From assembly GCA_963565915.1 (NCBI GenBank), contig OY751490.1, forward strand, positions 3,286,001-3,350,000: 64,000 nucleotides of DNA. The letters run 5' to 3'. Shown piece by piece: positions 45,151 through 55,387 of the stretch. Under the pieces are notes generated by a model. That model was not told where the DNA came from, searched no databases, and saw nothing but the letters and a program-made list of their open reading frames with translations. Both the position numbers and the translations under genes were made by a program. Each line of letters opens with the position of its first letter. Within the stretch, counting starts at the first letter, position 1. The stretch comes from Entoloma clypeatum (taxonomy: Eukaryota; Basidiomycota; Agaricomycetes; Agaricales; Entolomataceae).

Positions 45151-45176
45151 TTACCCCCCCTCTAAGGTGCGGCGTC

Positions 45177-46403
45177 TCAACACGCGAGGCGGAAGGTACA
45201 GGATTCGAAGGCAGTCGCAGCAATTCGACGCGGAGCCCCCGCGTGTCGGCAGTAAAATTCCCAGACCAGGCGCAGAGCGTGGACATCCTCCTCCATCTCC
45301 CATGAGTTTTCCTTATAGCCATACCCCTTCCACTTGACTAGGAACTGCAGCTTGCCTTGTTGAAGCTGACTGTCCAAAATCGTTTCGACTTCATATTCCA
45401 TTTCTTCTCCGACTGCTGTCGGAGGCAGAGGGATTTGGACATCTCGTCGGAAGGGGTCTTCTGGAGCCAGCAACAATTTTACAATGTGGAATACGGGGTG
45501 AATGCGAGGTATGGAAGGAGGGAGTTTAAGTTCATATGCATGCATTCCGACAGGTCGGACAACCAGAAACGGGCCCACATATCTATGAGCCAGCTTTTTG
45601 GTTGGTCGGGTGGTTTTGGGGTCGGAGGAATCCAGAAAGACTTTGTCGCCCAGTTGGAAGGTCGGAGTAGATGTCCGATGCTGGTTGTAGTACTGCGCCA
45701 TGTCATCCTTGGCCTTTCCCAAAGCTGCTCGTGCTTCCTCCAATGCAGACTTCATCTGCTTGCTGAAATCCTCAATGGCCTCAATCTCCGATGGTCTCTG
45801 TTGGGGCTCAAAGCCCATGTGCAGGTGATGTCCAGTGTCAATGTAGAAGGGGGTTTGGCATGTGGATGTGTGGATATGGTTATTGTATGAGAACTCCGCC
45901 ATTGGAAGCCATTCATCCCAGTCGTCCTGCCGCTTGTTGACAAACAGCCAGAGATATTGTTCCAATCCTTGGTCCACGTGTTCCGTTTGTCCATCTGACT
46001 GCGGATGATAGGCCATCAAGGCAGCAACCTTGATACCTAGCAGCCTGTACAATTCCCGTGTGAACTTGGCAACAAACTGTGGTCCGCGATTGGAGACGAT
46101 GGCCACTGGGAGTCCGTGAAGTTTCCAGACATGTTGAACATAGGACTTCATGGATCTGAGAGTGGAGAGAGCGAAGTGTGTTGGAACGAAGTGTCCACAT
46201 TTTCCAACCAAGTCTACCACTACCATGATAGTGTCATACCCATGGGCTTCTGGTAGTTCAGTAATAAAATCAACACTGGTCACCTGCCACCATTCCGACA
46301 GAACTGGGAGTGGGTGGAGTTCACCAGAGGGTGCAGAGCGTCGGACCTTTGTGCGGAGACATGGGTCGCAAGTTTTGCAGTACTGACCGATTAGACATGC
46401 CAT
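45177..46403 (-). pseudogene. Gypsy fragment K (integrase and chromodomain)
   Basis: An open 408-codon frame that lacks everything before the integrase. It has the CX2C half of the integrase zinc region (YCKTCDPCLRTK), DDE residues in SVDFITELP, VSNRGPQF (Asn replaces the usual Asp) and GQTEHVDQ, an integrase tail (GDKVFLDSSDPK) and a chromodomain (EYEVETILDS, QFLVKWKGYGYKENSWE). It is 5'-truncated at about 46410, where ACCGGTC-rich sequence begins. The missing Asp alone would inactivate it. Confidence 0.85.
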
Positions 46404-46616
46404 ATGAGTAGTGATTGAAAGTTCGGTTTGGTCTCGTTTTTGACCCCTGAACAGGAAGGACCAAGAACTGCACCGGTCTCAATTTTATATAGTCACCTTG
46501 GAAAACCGGACCAGACCGGTGAGAGACCAGTCTGACCAGTCCATGTATTCAGGTCTGATGAGACTGGTCCGGTTTAAACTGGTCCAGACTTGTAATATGT
46601 ACTGTACTAGGCTACG
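46404..46616. repeat. ACCGGTC-word patch 1
   Basis: Dense in ACCGGTC, GACCAGTC and CCGGTTT words in both orientations (for example GGACCAGACCGGTGAGAGAC). No coding potential. Similar patches lie at 48235-48410, 49135-49310 and 54155-54300. Confidence 0.55.
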
Positions 46617-47960
46617 AGTGTGCTACTGGATGGCGCATCGTCTGAGTCTCGCCATCTGACACCATTGGGTGCGAGTGGACGCGACATGTTGGGTGTTGTT
46701 GGGCGAGAGTGGGCACGTTGGGCATGGGTGGAGGCCGTTGGGCTCGAAGGGACGGCATTGGGCGGGAGTGGATGGTGTTGGGCGTTAGAGGCCGCCAGTG
46801 GGCATGAGAGCGGGCTGTTGGGCACGAGTGTGGGCCATTGGGCATGAGTGGTGGCCATTGGGCGGAGGTGGTGGCCGTTGGGCAGAGGTGGTGGCCAGAT
46901 GGAGTGGAGGTGGGGGAAAAGAAAACTGTGGGAACGTTTTGCTGGCAATCGACTTATGGTTTGAGTTTCGGCGATTGCTGAAAATGCTCGGCAGTCAATG
47001 CCGAGCGATGCACATCGTCGAAACTTGTACTCTCAATGCCCAAACCGTGACACCACCAGTCCCAAAAATTATTCATAACTTATGTAGAGATACTTGAAAC
47101 CAATAGTAAGTATATATACAGTTACATACATTAGCTATGTCTGGTAGAGAGTCTATGTAGCAGAATGATGCATCAAAACACCCTGTAAATCATGATAAAC
47201 AGTGCAGCATGAGTTCCCTTAAACACAAAAAGCAACATTTCTTACTTCCTCCTTTCCACAACCACATTAGATTACATGTAATATATATATACTATTTAAC
47301 CATTGCATGTGAACCTATTGAGACCATTCAAACACAATTCAAGGACTTCATAAGGTGAATATGAGCAGAATAGGTCGAAAATTTGACCAAAAAATTTTAT
47401 TTCAGATTTGGATTCTCCACATTCAGGGGATCTTATAGCACATTTGTTTTTCAAATTTGGTTGATTCATTATGGAGATATAACACTTTTACTGAAATCTG
47501 CACATTTTATTATTTTCATCATATCTAGACTTCTAAAAATTATACAAAGTGTGTCAGAAGGTGAATACATATCCCATAAGTAGTTTTATCATTTTAAGCT
47601 ATCATTAGGCTATGAGGAAGACACCGCACGCGCCTGTGCGATGCATTTTGTGCATTGTTTACTATTATTTGTTGCAGAGCACGGCACCTCTATAACTTAA
47701 AATCTGTGGCGAAATTTCAGAAAAACAATACATATTGAGTGAGATATAATCCCCTCCTACATAATTGATATAGTAGAAACCCTTACTTGTTCCTGTGTAG
47801 ACATAATAAGCAGATGTGCGATGCTTTTGGGGATTTGTTTACATGTATTTGACACATTTGATGTGCGCTTGATGCGCGTCATCCAACATCGAAACGACGC
47901 ATCCACCCATTCCTGACCTTGCAATGAGGGGCACACATGTTGAAAAGGTTAAAATATATT
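46617..47960 (+). repeat. Repeat L1 (minisatellite head plus AT-rich body)
   Basis: A GC-rich head of variable ~20-25 bp units around TTGGGC (46617-46905) precedes a conserved block with the palindrome-like GCCGAGCATT/AATGCCGAGC near 46985-47012. An AT-rich body follows, with the conserved line AAATTTGACCAAAAAATTTT and a tail containing GATGCATCAA and CGACGCATCCACCCATT. No protein is encoded. L2 is an inverted copy and L3 a partial inverted copy. Confidence 0.7.
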
Positions 47961-48112
47961 TATAGATTTTATTGAAAGCCTGTGTCTACATGTGATCGGG
48001 GCAGGGGGGGGTGCACACACACCTTTTGTCTTTTTTGGCTGGTTGTGCCTATTTTGGAAGTGGCCTATTTGAAAAAGTGGGTATGTAGAGTGAGTGAGCA
48101 AGAAATTACAAT

Positions 48113-48197
48113 GGTTCTGTGGCTTAGTTGGTTAAGTTGTTAGAATAATAGTATATACTATAGAGGCTGAGAGTTCAAGTCTTACTGATGGCACAAA
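48113..48197 (+). other. tRNA-like sequence, possible SINE head
   Basis: TGGCTTAGTTGG matches a Pol III A box, and AGTTCAAGTCT about 55 bp later resembles a B box. No acceptor stem can be formed with confidence, so this is not a working tRNA gene. A tRNA-derived SINE head or a decayed tRNA is possible. Confidence 0.3.
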
Positions 48198-48234
48198 TTT
48201 TGCTTGGTGCTGGGCCCTCAGAGTGTTCTGTGAA

Positions 48235-48410
48235 AAAGACCAGTTTAAACCGGTCCGAACCGGTCTTTCAAATCTTAAAATTCGGAGAGAACCAAGGACT
48301 GGTTGTGATCAAAAACCTTAAAACTTGAGACTGCGGTCCGGTCTCAATCTGGTTCGTTCAGGTCCAGTTTTGGTCTGGTTTTAGGTTCTTGAGACTGGAC
48401 TTAGAAACAC
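48235..48410. repeat. ACCGGTC-word patch 2
   Basis: Words such as AACCGGTCCGAACCGGTCT and GGTCCGGTCTC. Non-coding. Confidence 0.5.
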
Positions 48411-48464
48411 TACATATGAGGCAACCAATAAGTGCACGATACCAGCTCTAGAGTTTTCCATTGT

Positions 48465-48793
48465 TGTTGAGGCGATGCTAAGTCAAACGACGTTGCGAGC
48501 CCAAACTTAGGAACTTAGAGTGAAGAACATGGAAAGATGAAGAAGGGGCTGTATTGCCAAGAGACCCAGCAGGAATCTCAAGAGAACAAGCTATTGAATA
48601 CAAGTGAAAGTACCCTACTTAGATATGTAAATACCATGAGGCTGCATTGAGGCAGTGTCATGCTGCACGACTCCGGATCCTTCGCATCCTGCTGCGTGAT
48701 AATGATAAGATGTCCTCATATATGATACGATGTAGATAAGATAAGATCAAAATAAGATAAGATAAAGTGAAAAGTGAAAATACAATCATAACA
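48465..48793 (-). repeat. Probable 3' LTR of a gypsy chromovirus
   Basis: The right edge ATAACA is followed by TTACCCCCTTTC (polypurine tract on the minus strand), just left of the chromodomain stop. The left edge is uncertain. Contains an AAGATAAGATAA-type run near 48735-48765. Confidence 0.4.
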
Positions 48794-48804
48794 TTACCCC
48801 CTTT

Positions 48805-49113
48805 CTAGATCTCGACTTCCAGGCAAGATATGATGTTGTCCGGGGTATCTGTGAAATTCTCATATGGTTTAAATTCCAATCCTTCAAAGATGTTTGCGCA
48901 TAAGTGCCGGAGTGCATTTGGGTTTAATTTAAAGAAGTCCTCCACCACTTCCTTGGCATGTTCCAGGTGATCTTCAGGTTCCCATGTGTTGTGGTCTGGA
49001 GTCAGACCTTCCCATTGCACTAAATATTCCAGCTTTCCTCTCTTCAACCTTGAGTCAATAACTTTAGCGACATCGTACTCCTCTTCGCCATTGATGGGAT
49101 TTGGTGCTTGCAC
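48805..49113 (-). pseudogene. Gypsy chromodomain fragment
   Basis: 102 codons: EEEYDVAKVIDSRL, GKLEYLVQWEGLTPDHNTWE and an acidic tail. It is only the last part of a pol protein; upstream sequence gives way to ACCGGTC-rich DNA at about 49130. Confidence 0.85.
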
Positions 49114-49134
49114 CTAGTGTTCAAAGGTTCAGTC

Positions 49135-49310
49135 TACATAGACCTGAACCAGACTGAACTGAACTGAAAAATAGACCATGTTGGACTGAACCGCGGTCTA
49201 AGGTCTATACGTTTTAGAAAATTTAGACTGCAGTTCAGTCTAGATTTTTTTTTTTGACTTAGACTGCAAAAAGACCGGTCTAAACAGGTCTAGACCGGTC
49301 TTTTTGCCCT
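49135..49310. repeat. ACCGGTC-word patch 3
   Basis: Alternating GGTCTA, CTGAACTGAAC and AGACCGGTCTAAACAGGTCTAGACCGGTC words. Short and strongly self-complementary. Non-coding. Confidence 0.5.
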
Positions 49311-49609
49311 TTGGGATACACCTCCAACCCCCCCCTAATATTCTACAATTTTTGGAGATTTTTCAGTAATCTGCATAATATTCTAGATATTTATAGTCCA
49401 ATTTCATCGGTCCAAGGCTTGTTTTGATGCTACAACTGAGTGGAATACATTTCTAGCTTGTATATAAACTCTTGCTCAGAGTCACAAAGGTTAAGAATTG
49501 AGTGAAACATGGTGAAAACATAGCTAAAACATATGATTACAGTGTTATTTTGTTGTATCTGTGTTTACAGTGCTATTTTTGTTGTATCTGTACTATGATT
49601 ACTGTGTTA

Positions 49610-51235
49610 TTTTTGTTATATCTGCATGCCTCTCATTGCAGAGCGAGCAATGGGTGGATGCGTCGATTCGACATTGGATGATGCGCGACACGTGTGCATC
49701 AAATGTGTCAAATATATGTAAACAAACTCAAAAAACATCGCATTTCTCCTTAATATGGCTACACAGGAGGAAGTAAGCTTACAGACTATATCAATTATGT
49801 ACCAGAGTATCATATGTCAATAAATATGTATTTATTTTATGAATTTTTGCCACGGATTTGAGCATATAGCGATGTGACGCTTTACACCAAACAACAGTAA
49901 ACAATATGCAAATGCATTGCGCAGGCGCGCGCGGTGCCTTTCTCATGATCTAATAATAGTTTAACATGATAGAACTCATCAATATATATGTATTCACCTT
50001 CTGAAGCACCTTGTATAATTTTTAGATCTCTAGATAAGATAGAAATGATGAAATGTGCATATTTCAGTAAAAGTGTTATATCTCCATAATGAGTGCACCA
50101 AATTTGAAAAACAGATGTGCTGTGAGGTCCCCTGAATGAGGAGAAAACAAAGCTGAAACAAAATTTTTTGGTCAAATTTTCGACCTATTTTGCTTCTATT
50201 CACCTTATTAAGTCCTTGGGCTTGATTTGAATGGTCTGAGTAGATTGACATACAATGTTACAATGGTATATATACAGTACATATAGACTACAGTGGTTGT
50301 GGAAGGGAGGAAGTAAGAAAAGGTTGTTTTTGTGTTTGAGAAAACCCATGATGATGCCCTGTTGATCATGATTTACAGTGTGCCATTGTTTTGATGCATC
50401 ATTTCAGAATTCTACCTACATAGCTCATATATTTAACTGGTTATATGCTTACTATTAGCTTCTAAGTATCTCTATATAAGTTACAAACTATTTTTAGGAC
50501 TTACAGTGCCACAGATTGGGCATCGAAGGCGCAAGTTTCAACGACGCACGTTGCTTGGCATTGATGCCAAGCACTCTCGGCAATTGCCGAAAGTCGAACC
50601 ATACATAAGTCGACAGCCAGCCCAACGTTCCCACACTTATTTTATCCCCCACCTTCACTCCACCCAGCCACTTCCCCCCCCCAATGCCCCCCCCCCTCAT
50701 GCACAACGACCCCCTGTAGCGCCCAACGGCCCCCTCTAATGCCCAACTGCCTCCCACTCATGCCCAACGGCGTCCACTCGCGCCCAACGACCACGACTCA
50801 TGCCCAACGTGCCCAACAGCTCCCTCTAACGCCCAACGGCTCCCTCTAATGCCCAACGGCGTCCACTTGCGCCCAACGACCGTGACTCACGCCCAACACC
50901 CTCAAACGGCTCCCTCTAGCGTCCAACGGCCTCCCACTCATGCCCAACGGCGTCCTGCCCTTACTAGCACCCAACGGCCCTCTCTGACGCCCAACAGCAC
51001 CTTCTCGGGCCCCACGGCCCTCTCTTGCCCCCAACGACACCCTTTCATTGCAACATGTTTCCTTCAAGCCCAACAGCCCCCTCTTGTGCCCAGCTGCCGC
51101 GACCCGTGCCCAACAGCCCCCCCCTTTTGTGCCTAACACCCTCCAACTCACGCGCAATGCCCTTTCTTCGAGCCAAACAGCCCCTTCTCACACGCAACAC
51201 CCTCCCACTCATGCCCACTGACATTACATACAGCG
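49610..51235 (-). repeat. Repeat L2 (inverted copy of L1)
   Basis: Reverse-oriented L family copy. The tail (GAGCAATGGGTGGATGCGTCG near 49639) matches L1 near 47893. The body contains AAAATTTTTTGGTCAAATTTTCGACC (two blocks near 50160). A CGGCAATTGCCGAAAGTCGAACCAT block lies near 50578, then a long minisatellite of GCCCAACGGC units (50640-51230). It encodes nothing convincing. Confidence 0.72.
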
Positions 51236-51494
51236 TGTATATATTTAGACACAATATATAATAGTACAATTCCCATTTGTTCCACTCTGGATATCAGGGC
51301 TCCGAGCCGTTGCCATCCCTGCTATATCCAGGATGTCTTCTTTGGTCAACTTCTCTTGAGGAGCAGGGTACTGGCCATTAAAGTGTAGGCTTTGCTTGAG
51401 GGGAGAAAGGTCAGTGTTGTAGTTGATGATAAAGGGTGCAAGCTTGTTTGAAATGGGGATGGGTTGGAGCAGGAGGTGTCATGGAGAGGGGCCA

Positions 51495-52077
51495 TCAGCT
51501 GGGTTTAACTTGCAAAACACCTGCTGTTCTCATCACCCAGGATCGTGTGGATGTGTCGGAAGACTTCATTTGTGAGGCAATTTTGACTCCTTCCCCTCCA
51601 CCAGCCCTCAACAACTCCTTTGTTGTCTCCAAAGACCTTGTAAGTGATTGCTGGGTTACCTGCTGCAAGGACTGTCCTAACAAGGAGCTCGAAACCAACA
51701 GCCTCTGCCCATCCAATGTCCTGACCTTGCATATTTCAACCAGGTCACAGTCTCCATGCACGCCAGTGGGTGGCAATAACAATGCTGATGCCAAATCTGG
51801 AACTGGCATAGAGAAAGCCTGTGTTCGCAGACAGTGACAGGCCCAGGGATTGGTATGGAAACCTCTGGTCATTCAAGGAGCTCAGTCCACACAAGAGCTG
51901 TGTTGGTTTCTGATGGAGGAGAGTGAGGGCAGAAGGGATTTGCCTCACCTGCATATGATGCCAACATGCATTCAAGGCATGTAAGGTATGCGCGACCTTG
52001 CTGTTTGATGATTGACACATGTAGTAGCTTTCTGAAGAGCTGCTGTGTTTCTCACAGTACTTCGCAGTCCCCCACAT
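51495..52077 (-). pseudogene. Retroelement RNase H-like fragment, possibly DIRS-type
   Basis: Minus-strand lines spread over two frames: SSRFGISIVIATHWRAWRL, then DIGWAEAVGFELLVRTVLA, YKVFGDNKGVVEGWWRGRSQ and TNEVFRHIHTILGD. The GDN-GVVEGWW line resembles the RNase H domain that follows RT in tyrosine-recombinase (DIRS-like) elements of agarics. That subfamily call is from memory. A stop or frameshift lies near 51735. Confidence 0.45.
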
Positions 52078-52124
52078 CCTCTAGAGGAATCCAATCAGAT
52101 TCCTCAGGTACATCTGAGGAACAT

Positions 52125-52786
52125 TTTTTTTTTTTTTTTTTTTTGGTGTCAACAATTTATATACCGGTACCCTGAGGGCAGTCCAGTCGCCTACTACTAC
52201 AGGTCGGCAGTAAAGAATTTTAACGTGCATGTGGGCTAGCACAGAAATGTCCAAAAAATAGAAAAGATGGTACAGCAATAAGATACAATCAAGGGACTAC
52301 AGAGAGGGAGCATACACCAAAAGTAACACGATATGTAGAGAGAGACGACATACATGTAGCTGGATACTCCTTGAGGGGAGTATGACTTTAAGCGTCCCCA
52401 TGACCAGTTCACACCTCCCCATTATCACAGCTGCGGCCAGAGGCAGGGGCTTTCCAACGAGTACCGGTTTCCCCAGTCAAGGGATGTACATGGAGGTCGA
52501 GCCCAGATGGCTCGCCCCTCGAATATCGGGCCATGATCCAGCCCCGGTCAAAATGGTGCTGCCAAAACTGACAGTGTGGAGAGTTGGCAGGGTGAGGTTT
52601 GCTGCAGTTCTTGCAATGAGTGTTGTGAGGACAAGGAGTCCCCTCGGCGGTGGGAGGAACGGGAGGGTTCGCATCAGGGTGTCCCTTGCAGCAGGTGGCA
52701 AGAGAGCAATGGTTTTCTTCGCGGTGAGGACCCCTACAAATGGGGCAGAATACATGTGTGGAGTTGCAGAAGTTCGTGTTATGTTC
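52125..52786 (-). mobile_element. Short LINE insertion carrying only an ORF1 zinc-knuckle region
   Basis: 662 bp with a perfect 14 bp target duplication CATCTGAGGAACAT (52111-52124 and 52787-52800) and a poly-A tail (T run at 52125-52144 on the plus strand). A minus frame (52789-52409) has CX2C-type knuckles (CPICRGPHREENHC.., CKNCSKPHPANSPHC) like a LINE ORF1. It is followed directly by 3' untranslated sequence resembling the 3' end of the LINE at 56930 (CAACAATTTATATA). No RT is present. Confidence 0.85.
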
Positions 52787-53129
52787 CATCTGAGGAACAT
52801 CAGAATCTGGGAGGAATTTTAAAAGTCATCGGAATCTGATCAGAATCCACTCAGAGTTTGCTTAGAATGACATATTCTGATCAGAATTTTAAATAACCCT
52901 TAATTCATGATTATATAATAAATGAATTTTATTCAGAATACACTAAATGATAACAAAAAACACTTCCCACCCATTCCCAGGGCAGGTGTGGGGGGCGCAC
53001 CATGCAATATATTAATAACTTCCACATAAGGCAGGGGAACGCAATATATACACATTACAAAAATTAATTAATAACCCCCCACATAAGGCGGGGGGACATA
53101 TGAGGCAAGGGGGATAGGTACACAGCAAG

Positions 53130-54130
53130 GGGGATGAAATGTGCATATTTCAGTAAAAGTGTTATATCTCCATAATGAATGCACCAAATTTGAAAAACAG
53201 ATATGCTGTGAGGTCCCCTGAATGAGGAAAATCCAAAGCTGAAACAAAATTCTTTGGTCAAATTTTTGATCTATTTTGCTTCTATTCACCTTATCAAGTC
53301 CTTGGGCTTGATTTGAATGGTCTGAGTAGATTTACATACAATGTTACAATGGTATATATACAGTACATATAGACTACAGTGGTTGTGGAAGGGAGGAAGT
53401 AACAAAAGGTTGTTTTTATGTTTGAGAAAACCCATGATGATACACTGTTCATCACAATTTACAGTGTGTTTTGATGCATCATTTTAGAATACAGATTCTC
53501 TAGTATATATAGCTTGGGTTCCCAACTATATATATACTTTTTATGACTCTATATACATCTATTAATAAGTTCAAAGCTATCTTGAGGCCTGTGATGCCAT
53601 GGTTTGGGCATTGAGGCCTTATGTTTCATCAATGCTCATCGCTCGGCATCGACTGCCAAGCACTTTCGGCAATTGCCGAAACTCGAACCATAATTCGACA
53701 GACAGCCAACGAAACGTTCCCACACTTCTTTTATCCCCCCACCTCCACTCCACCTGGCTCCACTTCTGCCCAATGGCCACTACCGCTGCCCAACGGCCCC
53801 CTCTAATGCCCAACGGCCTCCCTGCGCACCCAACGGCTGCCCCTCATGCCCAATGGCACCCTTTAATGCCCAGCACCCTCCCTTTGTGCCCAACGGCCGC
53901 CCATCATGCCCAACAGCCCGTACTAGCACGCAACAGCCCTCTCTAATGCCCAACGGCACCTTCTCGCGCCCAACGCTCCCCACTCACGCCCAACGGCCCA
54001 CTCTCGTGTCCAGCGGCCTCCTCTCACAACCAACAGCCCCTCACTCACACCCCACGGCCTCGACTCATGCCCAACGGCCCCCCCACTCGCGTCCAATGGT
54101 GTCGTCTCGCGCCCAACATGTGTTTTTAAA
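53130..54130 (-). repeat. Repeat L3 (partial inverted L copy)
   Basis: Nearly the same as 50065-50600 of L2 over 53130-53690 (GGTCAAATTTTTGATCTATTTTGC line, TGGTTGTGGAAGGGAGGAAGTAA). The minisatellite of CCCAACGGC units follows (53760-54120). The tail half is missing. Confidence 0.72.
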
Positions 54131-54154
54131 TTATTAGTGTATGACCGTAGTTAC

Positions 54155-54300
54155 AACCAGTCTAGACCAGTTTGGACCGGTCCGGTCCAAGCAAAATGAC
54201 ATGCCAAGACCAGTTCCCCCCGGTTTGGTCTTGGTCTATCATATTTCTGAGTAATTGAAAGACCAGTCCAGTCTCGGTCCACCCGTTTTTGGGGCTGTCC
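54155..54300. repeat. ACCGGTC-word patch 4
   Basis: Words such as GACCGGTCCGGTCC and CAGTCTAGACCAGTTTGG next to the L3 minisatellite. Non-coding. Confidence 0.5.
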
Positions 54301-54466
54301 ATAAGCCCCACTGGCCAGAGTGAGTCCAAAATCATTACTGGTGTTGAGCGCAAAGGAATCCTCTTCCTGTAGTTGTACCACCAGGCCTGGCCATTGATTG
54401 ATTGAATGGGGATGGTTCTGTATGTCGGAAAAACTGCGGCCCTAATCTGATCCATTTAGATCCATG

Positions 54467-55021
54467 TTAATCCCTGAGTTTTCCAGGAATGTGATTTGTT
54501 GAGGATGGAGGTAAATTCCATAATAATTCTTGTATCTTGGGACCCATGCATGAACTTGATGCAGTGGATTGAATTTCCTGATTTTTGTTTTTGTTTTCAG
54601 AACCTGGTAAACAATCTATTGAATAAAACATTGTAAGTCTCTGATTTGTATCTTTGGCAAAGTGTTTACATCCTAATTTATTTATTTCATCTTTTTGGGG
54701 ATTTCGAGCAGTAAGGATAGATACATTACGAACATTTTTATGTGATAAAGATGGTCCATTTCCAACAATATGTGACTGCAAGTGATTTAAATCATCCTGG
54801 GTACAAGCTGCATATCTCATATTTTCCAAAGCTGTTCTGAGCTTAGTGTGTTGGACTAATTGAGTTTTCGGGTGCATATTCTGCCTTAAAATAACAACTA
54901 TAGTTATCTGATGCCAAAGTACCTTTCCCATGCAAGATTCCTGACCAAAATTAATTTGAGCATTATTTAGTTTGGTTCCGACAGCTTGACTGTACAAAGC
55001 AGCTCCTCCCACTGGTGGCAA
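54467..55021 (-). pseudogene. PIF1-like helicase fragment, probably Helitron-derived
   Basis: 184-codon minus frame. Lines YSIDCLPGSENK and QELLWNLPPSSTNHIPGKL match the late part of the helicase in the large agaric Helitron/PIF1-like family, as I remember it. The N-terminal helicase motifs and the C-terminal half are absent, so it is a remnant. It is cut on the right by the LTR of copia G at 55024. Confidence 0.6.
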
Positions 55022-55023
55022 TT

Positions 55024-55309
55024 TGTTGAAGTTCCACCTGGGCGCTAGCCACAGGTGTACTGAGCAACATAGCTACAGTGGAAGTACTCTACGATACCGG
55101 TATGGTCACTTACATGGTTTGAAGGGGGTAAGGCTAGTGAGAGCGATGGAGCTGGTTAAGAGTCAAGAGACAACTTGTTGATATTGACAGTTTCCTGGTC
55201 TTATATACCGTACTACTGTTTGTACCAACCAAACAAGTATGTAATGAAGATATGTAAGGTCACGTGATGTAATCTAATCTAATCTACGTGATGGGAAAAA
55301 GTTTCAACA
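55024..55309 (-). repeat. 3' LTR of copia G
   Basis: 286 bp with TGTTGAAG..TTTCAACA ends. The (TAATC)n run is shorter than in C. Confidence 0.88.
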
Positions 55310-55387
55310 CCCCCCCATATTTAGTACATACTTCTAAATACATCTTACTTTTTCCCACATATATATATATAGGTACTTTTGTTTCGC

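Noticed and set aside
46607..46948. Open frames rich in Pro/Ala/Asn across the minisatellite (also at 50849-51261 and 53599-54137)
   Set aside because: They arise from the repeated GCCCAACGGC unit and exist on both strands in several frames. No start context or family resemblance.
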